The notes under the pieces were generated by a model. The model was given only the letters and a program-made list of their open reading frames with translations, was not told where the DNA came from and made no database searches. A stretch of DNA of 64,000 bases from Geomicrobium halophilum (lineage in GTDB: Bacteria; Bacillota; Bacilli; Bacillales; Marinococcaceae): positions 310,001 through 374,000 of the forward strand of contig NZ_JACHHJ010000004.1 of the NCBI RefSeq assembly GCF_014207655.1, in the 5' to 3' direction. Position numbers and translations under genes: made by a program. Below are positions 1 to 8,733 of this stretch, one piece after another. How positions within the stretch are numbered: position 1 is the stretch's first letter; every line of letters starts with the position of its first letter.

Positions 1-546
1 TTCTTTACAAAGCACACACAATGGATAGTCAGCGGACACCGCTTTTTCTTTTTCGGCTTCGATGTCTTTCGGGTCTTTTTCCGGTTTGGATAAATTAATG
101 GTAATATCCACGTCTCCATAATGATTTTCATGGGTAAAATGAACATTTTTGGCAATCCGGTCCATTTGGATATAATTCGATTTCTGACTCAGCCAGTAAA
201 AATAATCCGTAGCGGAAATCGGATCCTTTGCATATTTTTGCTCAAATGTGAATTGCACATCGGAAGGGCGCGGGAGAAACACATTCATCACTTTCGCCTT
301 CCATTTGTCTTTTTCATCCAGCAAATCCGCAATAAGCCCTTCATCGACTGCAATTTGGCTCAATTGTTCCAGCAAGGGTGCCAGCTCACGACCCTCATCA
401 GGAGAAGAATAAGAAAAAGCATCAAGGCCATACAACGCCATCAATTGATTCCTTACATAAACGCGGTTACTTTCCTCAGCGAGCTCCGCTTCAATGGCCC
501 AATCTACCAATTGCTCGATTCGTTTTGAGGTTTCTTCAATTCTCAT
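1..546 (-). CDS. galT: Galactose-1-phosphate uridylyltransferase, partial (C-terminus outside window)
   Basis: This is the N-terminal 182 codons of a GalT, read from the minus strand and cut by the window start. It begins MRIEETSKRIEQLVDWAI and continues in one open frame to ADYPLCVLCKE, a pattern I recognise as the class II (Firmicutes) GalT family. The enzyme exchanges UMP between UDP-glucose and galactose-1-phosphate in the Leloir pathway. The ATG at 544-546 lies inside the last codons of galE (11-nt overlap), so translation is probably coupled to galE. A GGAGGATGGTACC stretch just before the start supplies the ribosome site. The order galK-galE-galT on one strand supports the call. The catalytic region is not in the window, so activity cannot be judged. 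Confidence 0.85.
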   Translation of the reverse strand, partial: MRIEETSKRIEQLVDWAIEAELAEESNRVYVRNQLMALYGLDAFSYSSPDEGRELAPLLEQLSQIAVDEGLIADLLDEKDKWKAKVMNVFLPRPSDVQFTFEQKYAKDPISATDYFYWLSQKSNYIQMDRIAKNVHFTHENHYGDVDITINLSKPEKDPKDIEAEKEKAVSADYPLCVLCKE

Positions 547-1543
547 TGGTACCATCCTCCTCATAACCTTGCGGAAATTTCCGATGCCACATCCAAGCGT
601 CTGCAATCATTTTTTCTACATTTGTTCGCGATGGTTGCCAATCCAAAGTTCGTTTCACTTTTTCCGAAGAAGCGATTAATCTCGCCGGATCCCCGGATCG
701 GCGTTCCCCGATTTTTTGAGGTATGGGATGGCCAGTCACTTTTCGTGCAGCTTCGATCATTTCTTTCACGGAAAAACCGTTGCTGCTGCCAAGATTGAAA
801 ATATCACTGGCGTTGCCCTTGCGTAGGTGCTCCAAGGCTAGCAGATGGGCATCGATAAGATCTTCCACATGAATATAATCGCGAATACACGTCCCGTCGG
901 GCGTCGGATAATCGTCACCGAAAATCGTGATCGCCTCTCGTTTTCCCAAAGCGACTTCCAATATAATCGGGATCAAATGCGTTTCCGGCCGATGATCTTC
1001 ACCGATCACGCCACTTTCAGCAGCACCGGCAACGTTGAAATATCTTAGAGAAACATAACGAAGGCCATGCGCCTCTTCGCACCATTTCATCATCCGTTCC
1101 ATCGTTCTTTTTGTATCGCCGTAAGGGTTGGTCGGTTCTGTCTTCGCCGTTTCCACAATCGGCACTTCGTCGGGCTCGCCATAAACCGCTGCTGTCGAAG
1201 AAAAAACAATCGTGCGTACACCGTGATCAATCATGGCTTCCAACAGCACTTCGGTACCATGAACATTATTGTCAAAATAAGCAAGCGGTCGCTCGACCGA
1301 TTCACCAACCAGCGACGAAGCGGCAAACATGAGCACTTCATCAATCGATTCTTGGGCAAACATTTGCTGAACGAAAGTCCGGTCGCGAAGATCGCCTTCA
1401 TAAAAATGGACTTCGTCCGGCAGCGCCTCGCGGTGACCGGTCGTTAATTGATCCAACACGACCACTTCTTTTCCCTTCGCCAATAACTGCCGCACGGCAT
1501 GAGAACCAATGTATCCCGCTCCACCGGCTACCAACACACTCAT
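536..1543 (-). CDS. galE: UDP-glucose 4-epimerase
   Basis: A 335-residue short-chain dehydrogenase/reductase of the extended type. It interconverts UDP-galactose and UDP-glucose using bound NAD. The N-terminal Rossmann motif GAGYIGSHA is at residues 7-15. The catalytic Ser region FSSTAAVYG and the YxxxK-type pair in NPYGDTK follow, and the C-terminal half has the RRSGDPARL nucleotide-sugar segment typical of GalE. Length is normal for the family. The start overlaps the galK stop by 4 nt (ATGA) and the end overlaps galT by 11 nt, so this is a tightly coupled three-gene Leloir operon. Nothing looks damaged. Confidence 0.95.
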   Translation of the reverse strand: MSVLVAGGAGYIGSHAVRQLLAKGKEVVVLDQLTTGHREALPDEVHFYEGDLRDRTFVQQMFAQESIDEVLMFAASSLVGESVERPLAYFDNNVHGTEVLLEAMIDHGVRTIVFSSTAAVYGEPDEVPIVETAKTEPTNPYGDTKRTMERMMKWCEEAHGLRYVSLRYFNVAGAAESGVIGEDHRPETHLIPIILEVALGKREAITIFGDDYPTPDGTCIRDYIHVEDLIDAHLLALEHLRKGNASDIFNLGSSNGFSVKEMIEAARKVTGHPIPQKIGERRSGDPARLIASSEKVKRTLDWQPSRTNVEKMIADAWMWHRKFPQGYEEDGTNEN

Positions 1544-2721
1544 CGTGACACCTTCTCGAGGATTAATTCTTTCGCTCCATCGCCCACCTCTGCTTCATAA
1601 AAGGAAGCTTCATAGCCGATCACTTCACTGTAACGCGCAGCGACATTTTCTAAAAATAAGTTCACATGCGTTTTATCTACAAAAGCAATTGCGCAGCCAC
1701 CGAATCCAGCGCCTGTCATACGTGCTCCGATCACGCCCGGCTGTTCCCAAGCCAAACTGATCAGAGTATCCAACTCCTTGCCAGTCACTTCATAATCATC
1801 ACGCAATGATTGGTGTGACTCGTTAAGAAGCTCCCCGAACTGTTGCCAGTCACCAGTTTTCAACCTCTGCACAGCAATTTTTGTTCTTTCATTTTCTGCA
1901 ATCACATGCTTGGCTCGTTTTGCCGTTACCTCGTTTTTCACGGTATGTTGCCATTTTTCCCATTGCTCCATACTGATTTCACCAAGGGCTTGAATCGGCA
2001 AATGCGCCTGCAAGTCCTGTAATGCTTCTTCGCATTCCCTGCGTCGATCATTATAAGCAGATCCAGCTAACGTCCGTGCTTTGTTAGAGTTCATAATGAT
2101 CAGCGAGTAATCTTCAGTTGGAATCGGTGCATATTCATAATCAAGGGTTTGGCAGTCTAAAAGCATGGCATGCCCTTTTTTTCCGAAGCCGACCGCAAAC
2201 TGGTCCATGATGCCGCTTTGTACACCGATGTACTCATTTTCGGCCTGCTGACAGAACTGAACCAACGTCCTTTTCGACAAGTTCCATCCTTCCCATTCAT
2301 TTAACAACGTTGCCATCACCAACTCGATGGAAGCGGACGATGATAAGCCCGCACCATTTGGAATGTTTCCAACAAAATAAATATCGTAACCAGCTGTTGG
2401 TTCATAGCCATGCTTTTGCAAAATTGCCAGCACACTTTTAGGGTAATTCACCCAATCATGTTCCAATGAAAAACTTAGATCATCCAATGTAACCGTTATC
2501 AAATCCTCCAAATGAAAATTTTCGGAATAAAAACGACACTGGCGATCTTTTCTTTTGGTTGCGTAAGCATACGTCCCTTTCGAGATCGCTCCCGGAAATA
2601 CAAAACCACCATTGTAGTCGGTATGTTCACCGATAATATTCACACGCCCCGGCGCAAAAAAACAGCGCTCCGCTTCTACGCCAAAACGTTCCTTAAATCT
2701 TTCACTTTGCTCTCTATGCAT
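1540..2721 (-). CDS. galK: Galactokinase
   Basis: A 393-residue GHMP-family kinase that phosphorylates galactose at C1 with ATP. The galactokinase signature GRVNIIGEHTDYNGG is near residues 25-39, the ATP-binding GHMP motif GAGLSSSASIE is near 123-133, and the third motif GARMTGAGFGGCAIA is near the C-terminus. The start is set by GGGAGGGG a few bases upstream of the ATG. It is the first gene of galK-galE-galT. The 5' region has two direct TTTAGTAAA copies, which may be operators (separate entry). No galactose permease, mutarotase or GalR gene is visible in the window. Confidence 0.95.
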   Translation of the reverse strand: MHREQSERFKERFGVEAERCFFAPGRVNIIGEHTDYNGGFVFPGAISKGTYAYATKRKDRQCRFYSENFHLEDLITVTLDDLSFSLEHDWVNYPKSVLAILQKHGYEPTAGYDIYFVGNIPNGAGLSSSASIELVMATLLNEWEGWNLSKRTLVQFCQQAENEYIGVQSGIMDQFAVGFGKKGHAMLLDCQTLDYEYAPIPTEDYSLIIMNSNKARTLAGSAYNDRRRECEEALQDLQAHLPIQALGEISMEQWEKWQHTVKNEVTAKRAKHVIAENERTKIAVQRLKTGDWQQFGELLNESHQSLRDDYEVTGKELDTLISLAWEQPGVIGARMTGAGFGGCAIAFVDKTHVNLFLENVAARYSEVIGYEASFYEAEVGDGAKELILEKVSR

Positions 2722-2761
2722 ACTACCCCTCCCATTGCTCTTATAAGGAGTATACTATTCA

Positions 2762-2792
2762 TTTAGTAAAACATCAATTTATTTTAGTAAAA
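2762..2792 (-). promoter_or_regulatory. Direct repeats TTTAGTAAAA upstream of galK
   Basis: Two copies of TTTAGTAAAA occur at 2762-2771 and 2783-2792, 21 bp apart, about 40-70 bp upstream of the galK start. The spacing of two helical turns and the position in a promoter region suggest operators for a LacI/GalR-type regulator. The core resembles what I remember of GalR sites in streptococci, but I cannot confirm that here. Confidence 0.4.
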
Positions 2793-2945
2793 ATATTGAG
2801 GGAATTTCGACGGAATCATTGCGAATTTCCGTAGCGTAAGCTGCGAATAAGGCTCTTATGAAGGACTATAAAGGGTAAAGAGTATGTAGATTACTAAACT
2901 GAAATGGCGGCAAAATCGTTGGATGCTCCTTTACCCCAATTAAGA

Positions 2946-2985
2946 AAATAAGAGCACCCCTGGTACGCCAGAGGTGCTCTTATTT
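2946..2985 (-). terminator. Rho-independent terminator of the amidase gene
   Basis: An 18-bp inverted repeat with one mismatch (arms 2946-2963 and 2968-2985, 4-nt loop). Read on the minus strand it follows the amidase stop codon by a few bases and ends in a TTATTTTCTTA run. The A/T-rich flanks on both sides could let it work in both directions. Confidence 0.8.
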
Positions 2986-2992
2986 CACATCA

Positions 2993-3886
2993 CTACAATT
3001 GGCCTGTTCGGTCGAGAAAAGTCATGACTTGAGCTCTTGTTGCCGGTTCATTCATACGTTCCCCATTCGTAACTCCGCTTGCAACCGCTTTTTTTACGGC
3101 AGATTTATGGGCATGGGGAATGGTGCTTCCAGGTTTCGCTGTTACAATAGCTGCTACTGCTGCGATGGCATCATCGACTGGAAGTTTTCCTTCTTCATAT
3201 TGATCTGGGATGCTCTTCCCAATAAGGCCACGATTTGCCCCATCGTTGATGACTTCTTCAAACTTTTTCCTTAACACACGGCTCTGAACCTCCATATACC
3301 TTTTCCCCTCCTCCCCTTTGTAGGGAACTCCATAAAAATCACAAATCGCTTTCGCAAGGGCAACCGCACTTTGCCTCCGGAATGGATCTGATTTTAACCG
3401 TGCTAAATCCTGAGGGTTCGTCATAAACCCATGCTCCATCAAGACCGCTGGCATTCTCGTCTCTCTCAGCACATGAAAATTGGTCCAATGATTGGGCTTT
3501 GAACCTACATTTCCTCGATGATGAGTGCCCGTCTCTCTCGAAAGATAATGCGACCAGACATCAGCCAATCGCTTTCCAAGCTCGCTCGTATGCCAATAGA
3601 AAGCCCAGTGCCCTCTTACGGAAGAATTTGCATTCGCATCAGCATGAATGGAACAAAATAAATCAGCCCTTCTGTGATTGGCATCCTCCGTACGTTGCCT
3701 CAGCGGCCGTTCGGAAGCATTTGGCGTTTGCGTATACATGGTTTGAAAACCCGATGACTCCAGAAGCGGTTTGACGTAATGAGCGACAGCTGCATTAAAG
3801 CTATGCTCGGCCATCCCCGGCACGCCTTTATTTGGCGGGTACGTATCACTTCCGTGTCCAGGATCAATGGCAATAAGTTTAGTCAC
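2993..3886 (-). CDS. N-acetylmuramoyl-L-alanine amidase (Amidase_3 family)
   Basis: A 297-residue zinc amidase that cuts the amide between muramic acid and the stem peptide. The catalytic domain occupies about residues 1-175. It contains IAIDPGHG (first zinc His), AEHSFN (zinc Glu), CSIHADAN (third zinc ligand) and VLMEHGFMTN (catalytic Glu). I prefer the GTG at 3886 over the ATG at 3907, because GGGGGGAGG lies just upstream of this GTG and would otherwise be inside the coding region. There is no signal peptide. The C-terminal ~90 residues (about 200-297) end in VTNGERMNEPATRAQVMTFLDR, which looks like one S-layer-homology-type motif. The lack of a signal and the compact form resemble phage endolysins or mother-cell lysins of the CwlC type. 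Which it is cannot be decided from the sequence. Confidence 0.85.
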   Translation of the reverse strand: MTKLIAIDPGHGSDTYPPNKGVPGMAEHSFNAAVAHYVKPLLESSGFQTMYTQTPNASERPLRQRTEDANHRRADLFCSIHADANANSSVRGHWAFYWHTSELGKRLADVWSHYLSRETGTHHRGNVGSKPNHWTNFHVLRETRMPAVLMEHGFMTNPQDLARLKSDPFRRQSAVALAKAICDFYGVPYKGEEGKRYMEVQSRVLRKKFEEVINDGANRGLIGKSIPDQYEEGKLPVDDAIAAVAAIVTAKPGSTIPHAHKSAVKKAVASGVTNGERMNEPATRAQVMTFLDRTGQL

Positions 3887-4080
3887 CTTCCTCCCCCCTT
3901 CTTTCATTATATATATCTACCCTTTGACTAAAAAAAGGGGGGCTAAAGCGCTCTTGCACCGAAAAAATTACCGAAGTGCTAAATGGTTCCGTCTCGAGCC
4001 GTAGGTCAACGACACTCCCATCGCTTACGATAACCGAGGCTTCTTCAATAGGTCCGATATATTAACCGGAGAGTTCTCGT

Positions 4081-5166
4081 TTATTTCTGCCTTATTTTCT
4101 CTCTAGTTACTACCCAAGCCAGCGTCACAGCTGTCATTCCTCCCGTTAATTTACCGATGACCATCGCGAACACATAATTCGCATCTACGCCAGCAACAAA
4201 GCCCAAGTGGCCTCCCAGTACAAAAGCGCCACTCACACAAAACGCAGCTACAATGGTTTTGCCCCGTTCATTCATATCAGAAAACATGGCAAAGGCCGGG
4301 ATCGCGTGGGCAAGAGCGGCAAGCAAGCCAGCACTCGCTTCTGCATTCATACCGAGTCGATCTCCAACACGCTGCAAAGGTTGCTCTAACCCCCGGCTCA
4401 ACATGTAAACGAGCGGAAATGCTCCTGCGAGTACGAGTACGATCTGCCCGATAATTGTCATCCCCTCTGAAAGTGGGGTGAGTCCTGAAATAGATGCAAA
4501 CGGGAGCAAGGTTTCAATACTTAATAAAATAATGCCAATAACAGCCACCGCCGTAACTGCTCTTCCTAAAAACGTAAAAATCTTAACCGTAGCCTCTTGA
4601 TAAAAAATTAAACCTGCCCCGATAACGACGGAAAAAACCATTGCAGGCATTAAATTCAGCAGCATCATATTCACTGGCAAACCAGCCACAAGCCCACCGA
4701 TGAAGCAACCTAAAGGGGCACAGACAAGTCCCATTAAAATTCCCCTTGCAAAAAACGGCACGTCTTCTTTTTGCAATAAACCCATAGCGGCAGGCACGGT
4801 AAAAGAAAGCGCCGGACCATAAATGGTCCCTAGGAAAACCCAGGCAAAAGCAGCTGTTGCTTCATTATCCGCGAGTTCAACAGCCAGAGCATGACCGCCC
4901 ATATCAATAGCCAGAAATGTATTGATTAGTGCAGCTGGATCAATACCTACGGTTTCATGAAGTGGAGTGCTCACCCATTCAATCCCGCTTGCTAACAAAG
5001 GAGCTATCGTAACAATCCCCACAATCACAAGGGCAAGCGGCCCCATCATTCGAAATGCTTCCAGAAATTTAGTGCCAATTCCTAATTGAGAACCAAATAT
5101 GTAATCAACAGCACTCACTGTTAATGAAAGGATCATCACAAATAAAATGACCTGGTTAATATCCAT
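4081..5166 (-). CDS. eutH: EutH-family ethanolamine permease-like membrane protein
   Basis: A 361-residue integral membrane protein with about 10 hydrophobic segments. Features I associate with EutH are the N-terminal MDINQVILFVMILSLTVSAVD, the AIDMGGHALAVELA segment and the GTIYGPALSFTVPAAMG loop. The family is thought to move ethanolamine across the membrane for use by ethanolamine ammonia-lyase. No other eut gene, lyase or microcompartment shell gene is near it, so it is an orphan here. Its substrate in this organism is therefore inferred only from the family. The upstream 155 bp has no clear operator. Confidence 0.8.
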   Translation of the reverse strand: MDINQVILFVMILSLTVSAVDYIFGSQLGIGTKFLEAFRMMGPLALVIVGIVTIAPLLASGIEWVSTPLHETVGIDPAALINTFLAIDMGGHALAVELADNEATAAFAWVFLGTIYGPALSFTVPAAMGLLQKEDVPFFARGILMGLVCAPLGCFIGGLVAGLPVNMMLLNLMPAMVFSVVIGAGLIFYQEATVKIFTFLGRAVTAVAVIGIILLSIETLLPFASISGLTPLSEGMTIIGQIVLVLAGAFPLVYMLSRGLEQPLQRVGDRLGMNAEASAGLLAALAHAIPAFAMFSDMNERGKTIVAAFCVSGAFVLGGHLGFVAGVDANYVFAMVIGKLTGGMTAVTLAWVVTREKIRQK

Positions 5167-5330
5167 TACTTATCATATCCTGTGTTCCTTTATAAACGAT
5201 ACATTGAAATCATCACATGGATATACGTTTGAGGCAAGCATTCTAGGTAAAAATACACGGTTTGTTGATACTGAATAAGCGGGAATATCCATGAATATGA
5301 TAAGATTACAACTTTGACGAGGTGCATATG

Positions 5331-5513
5331 ATGCTTTATTTATTAGCTGTTCTTTTACCCCCTGTTGCTCTATTAGTGGTTGGAAAACCCTTTCAAGCCA
5401 TCCTTAATCTCGTTCTCCTTTTTTTATTCTGGATCCCAGCAGCCATTCATGCGCTCTTTGTCGTGCATGAAGTAAAAGCCGATCGACGGGCAGAGAAATA
5501 TGGAAGATCATAA
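5331..5513 (+). CDS. YqaE/Pmp3 family small membrane protein
   Basis: About 60 residues with two hydrophobic segments (LLAVLLPPVALLVVG and ILNLVLLFLFWIPAAIHAL) and a charged C-terminal tail VHEVKADRRAEKYGRS. This is the pattern of the UPF0057/Pmp3 (YqaE) stress-membrane family, whose plant and yeast members protect membrane potential under salt or cold stress. Three in-frame starts exist (GTG 5322, ATG 5328, ATG 5331). The GAGG at 5319-5322 gives the best spacing to 5331. A strong terminator follows directly, so it is a single-gene transcript. Confidence 0.8.
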   Translation: MLYLLAVLLPPVALLVVGKPFQAILNLVLLFLFWIPAAIHALFVVHEVKADRRAEKYGRS

Positions 5514-5521
5514 AGCTCAAA

Positions 5522-5561
5522 AAATCCGCGTTCTTTCATTAAAAGAAGGCGGATTTCTTTA
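5522..5561 (+). terminator. Rho-independent terminator after the YqaE-like gene
   Basis: Inverted repeat AAATCCGC ... GCGGATTT, with an inner TTCTTT/AAAGAA pairing, followed by a T-rich stretch. It begins 9 bp after the stop codon. Confidence 0.8.
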
Positions 5562-5753
5562 CACCCCGTTATTGGGGAAGATTCAATTGCCATAACACAC
5601 CAAACTTTTTGCTAAAAGCGTAATCATCCAATGGCATAATGCGTTTCCTAAAGTCTTTCAATTTCTTCTTCCGAATCACATGTGAATCTATATGGAAAAC
5701 GAAGGTGTAAAGGTAAATTCATGCTGAATAGGACTATAAATACACATGAATTT

Positions 5754-5942
5754 TTAATGAAAAGATCGCATGCATAACCCGTTTGCTCCATAGCGAACAA
5801 TCCTGGTGATTTTTGAATCCTCAATGATAAATGTGTAATCATTCATGGCTTCTTCCGCTTTCCTTCTTGGAACATGAAAAATGGTATAACCTTTGAGGTT
5901 TGTAAAAAACTCTCTAATAAAGTTTTTGATCTTTATAATCAC
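5754..5942 (-). CDS. Possible small hypothetical protein, 62 aa
   Basis: A GTG-initiated frame of 62 codons with an AGAGG six bases upstream of the start. It begins 24 bp after the stop of the ABC permease gene, on the same strand. The product starts with a basic amphipathic stretch (MIIKIKNFIREFF) and contains EDSKITRIVRYG. I do not recognise a family. It could be the last gene of the ABC operon or a chance frame. The rest of the 5514-5965 gap holds only the terminator listed above. Confidence 0.3.
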   Translation of the reverse strand: MIIKIKNFIREFFTNLKGYTIFHVPRRKAEEAMNDYTFIIEDSKITRIVRYGANGLCMRSFH

Positions 5943-5965
5943 AACAAACCTCTATTACATCTCGT

Positions 5966-7567
5966 TTATCCTTCAATATCCCGTTTACTATATCCGATCA
6001 ATCCTACAACCATTAGAATCACCGCAACCACGACCAATAACGTTACAGCCATAACATTCATGTCTTCAACCGGCAGCTGAGGGATATATCCATATGGGGA
6101 TAGTTGTCCGGCCCATTCCGGAAATTGAAATAACTCGCCCAAATAAAGAACAATAAAGGCGTAAAATACATACAGCCATATGATGCTCACCAACTTTGGG
6201 AGTATACCGATCAGCAATACAGCAATGCCAACCATAACGAGCATGGCAGGATAATATACTAGAGCAGCTCCATATATCGTCCCAAAATCAAAAGCTTCCT
6301 CCATGACAGCCAATCCCGCAGCCCAAAGGCCAATAGCAGTAAGAGAAATCATCATAAATCCATTTAAGATTGAGATGATGAGATAACTGCCCATCAATTT
6401 TGTACGTGAAACAGCTCTCGCAAGCAAATGCTCAACGCGGTTCTTTTTCTCTTCACCATGAAGTTTAAGCATAGACATTAAAGGAGGCACCGTTACGAGT
6501 AATCCCATCACAATCATTAACGTAGGAATAAATTGCTCCGTTAATGTATATCCTTCCTCTGCCACTAGCATCTGCTCCATCATCTCATTACCTGCAAAAA
6601 ACGATTCCAAATCGCCTAGGACCGAGCCATAAGACAGTCCCATGATGAGCATCCCCATCCCCCAGACAATGATGCCAGTGCGCTGCAATTTTACAATAAG
6701 ACCTGCTGGATCCTGTAAGAAAGGAGAAGCACCTCTTCTTCCCGGTCTTGAAGGAAAAAAACCCGTTTCCAAATCACGAATGGCGTTAAGATAATTGGCC
6801 ATAAAAAATAGAACAACCGATACACCAATGGTTAAAAAAATCGGCCCCCAATCATTATTCGAATAAACTTCTGTCTGAGTCACCCACCCCAAAGGTGAAA
6901 ACCATGATAACGTTTCGTTCGTCACATCACCAACCGCACGTACAAGGTATGCGATCATCAGCACAGCTATGGAAAATCCTGTCGTTCCGCGTGAACTCTC
7001 TGAAAGTTGGGCGAATAGCGCCGTCACACCTGTAAAGAAAATACCGGTTGCGCCTAAACCAGCACCATAAAGTAAAGATCCCTCCAGATCCATACTTTCT
7101 ACCCCTAATGAATATAACCCAAACCCTGTAACTAACGTCAAAAGCACATTCGTTACACACAAAACCAATAACGTCGCATTTAAATTAGATAGACGTCCGA
7201 CCGGCAGAGAACGAATCATTTCGGCACGTCCATCTTCTTCATCTGCCCGTGTGTGACGAGTCACGAGCAAAATACTCATCAACCCAACGACAACTGCTGT
7301 TATTAACAACATTTGGTGCGCAGTCATGGCACCAAGCGTATAATTATCCAAATTCCCCGGACCTACCATTGCTATCATCGCGGGATTTTGCATGGTTTCA
7401 GCCATACCGTCCCTCTCTTGTTGAGAAGGATATAAATCAACAAAAGCGATGGGCACCATTAATGTAAAGAAAGAAATTCCGATGAACCATAATGGAATAC
7501 GAAGGCGATCCCGTCTCATCATCAACCTGGACAGAGATCCGATATTTTTGAAAAGCGAATCAGACAT
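5966..7567 (-). CDS. ABC-2 type transporter permease, large exporter form
   Basis: A 533-residue permease with about 12 hydrophobic segments arranged as two similar halves of six. This is the form seen in single-chain exporter permeases paired with one ATPase. The linker after the first half (residues about 265-290) is basic and Pro/Gly-rich. Its start overlaps the stop of the upstream ATPase (TGATG), so the two are translationally coupled. Partners of this architecture export drugs or hydrophobic compounds. The substrate is unknown, but a divergent TetR regulator suggests induction by a small molecule. Confidence 0.85.
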   Translation of the reverse strand: MSDSLFKNIGSLSRLMMRRDRLRIPLWFIGISFFTLMVPIAFVDLYPSQQERDGMAETMQNPAMIAMVGPGNLDNYTLGAMTAHQMLLITAVVVGLMSILLVTRHTRADEEDGRAEMIRSLPVGRLSNLNATLLVLCVTNVLLTLVTGFGLYSLGVESMDLEGSLLYGAGLGATGIFFTGVTALFAQLSESSRGTTGFSIAVLMIAYLVRAVGDVTNETLSWFSPLGWVTQTEVYSNNDWGPIFLTIGVSVVLFFMANYLNAIRDLETGFFPSRPGRRGASPFLQDPAGLIVKLQRTGIIVWGMGMLIMGLSYGSVLGDLESFFAGNEMMEQMLVAEEGYTLTEQFIPTLMIVMGLLVTVPPLMSMLKLHGEEKKNRVEHLLARAVSRTKLMGSYLIISILNGFMMISLTAIGLWAAGLAVMEEAFDFGTIYGAALVYYPAMLVMVGIAVLLIGILPKLVSIIWLYVFYAFIVLYLGELFQFPEWAGQLSPYGYIPQLPVEDMNVMAVTLLVVVAVILMVVGLIGYSKRDIEG

Positions 7568-8475
7568 CAGGATACACCCCCTGCATTTCCTTCATCTTTA
7601 TTTTCATAATGACGCATAAATAAATCTTCCAACGTTGGCGGCATACTTTCCAGTTTCACAATCCCGAATTGACTGACATGTCTGATGACATGATCCAACT
7701 CTTCAGCATCGACTTGGAATGAAAGCGCCAGACCTTGCTCTTGGATATCGTGAATACCTTTGAATTCATTTAAAGATGTGATCGGCTCATTTGTCTCCAC
7801 ATGTATATTTGTTCTTGTTAAATGACGTAACTCGTTTAACGTACCTGTTTCAATCATTTTTCCTTGGCGAATAATGCCGACTCTATCACACAATTTTTCC
7901 ACTTCCGATAGGATATGACTGGAGAGCAAAACGCTCTTCCCTTTATTTTTCACATCTATGACGCATTCTTGGAAAACCTGTTCCATGAGTGGATCGAGCC
8001 CGGATGTCGGTTCGTCCAATATATAAAGATCTGCTTCCATTGCGAATGCAGCAATCAACGCAACCTTTTGCCTGTTTCCTTTTGAGTACGTTCTGCATTT
8101 CTTGGTTGGATCAAAGTCAAATTTCTTAATCAACTCTTCCTTCCGGCTTGTATGGCTACGTCCTCGCAGCTTCAGAAAAAGATCAATCACTTCTCCGCCG
8201 GTTAAATTTGGCCATAGATTCACATCTCCAGGCACATACGCAATCCGCTTATGAACGTCAACAGCATCAGACCATGCATCTTTGCCGAATATCTTCACCT
8301 CACCTTCTGACGCCTTCAAAATACCGAGAAGCACACGAATGGTGGTTGACTTTCCAGCACCGTTCGGACCGATAAAACCATAAATTTCTCCTTCATTGAT
8401 TTCTATGTTTACCCCTTCTAAAGCGGTAAACTTCCCAAACCTTTTTGTTAAATGGTTGACGTTTAATAAGCTCAT
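7567..8475 (-). CDS. ABC transporter ATP-binding protein
   Basis: A 302-residue ATPase that powers the adjacent permease. The Walker A GPNGAGKSTT is at about 37-46, the signature YSKGNRQKVAL at about 131-141, and Walker B LYILDEPTSGLDP at about 151-163, followed by the H-loop SSHILSEVE. A C-terminal extension of about 80 residues is typical of DrrA/CcmA-type exporter ATPases. It is the first gene of a two-gene operon and overlaps the permease by one base. The 258-bp region between it and the divergent TetR gene probably contains both promoters. Confidence 0.9.
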   Translation of the reverse strand: MSLLNVNHLTKRFGKFTALEGVNIEINEGEIYGFIGPNGAGKSTTIRVLLGILKASEGEVKIFGKDAWSDAVDVHKRIAYVPGDVNLWPNLTGGEVIDLFLKLRGRSHTSRKEELIKKFDFDPTKKCRTYSKGNRQKVALIAAFAMEADLYILDEPTSGLDPLMEQVFQECVIDVKNKGKSVLLSSHILSEVEKLCDRVGIIRQGKMIETGTLNELRHLTRTNIHVETNEPITSLNEFKGIHDIQEQGLALSFQVDAEELDHVIRHVSQFGIVKLESMPPTLEDLFMRHYENKDEGNAGGVS

Positions 8476-8611
8476 TTCGCATCCCCCTGCCTTTTTACAC
8501 CCTCATAGAAGACTTCTTCTACTCGAATGTCATATTCAAAATAATTTCTTTCCTATGGACTTCTCCATGCTTCATCGCAGATTCAGCATACGATATGATA
8601 GTGAAAGATTT

Positions 8612-8637
8612 GAATGATTTTATTATATATCGTTCAT
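8612..8637. promoter_or_regulatory. Candidate TetR operator between ABC operon and tetR
   Basis: Imperfect inverted repeat TGAATGA (8612-8618) and TCGTTCA (8631-8637), six of seven bases pairing, lying in the very AT-rich divergent promoter region. The position fits autoregulation by the TetR protein and control of the exporter. This is inference from position and symmetry only. Confidence 0.35.
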
Positions 8638-8733
8638 AATATACAATATATGCTTTTTTGGCAAGAAGATATGAACTTTTTTATTTGTTTTCGTACATTA
8701 TTTTGATTACACTGATGAGGAGGTGAAAGTATA

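Noticed and set aside
5648-5842. 64-codon minus-strand frame in the 5514-5965 gap
   Set aside because: Overlaps the better-supported 5754-5942 frame, has no ribosome site and no recognisable features.
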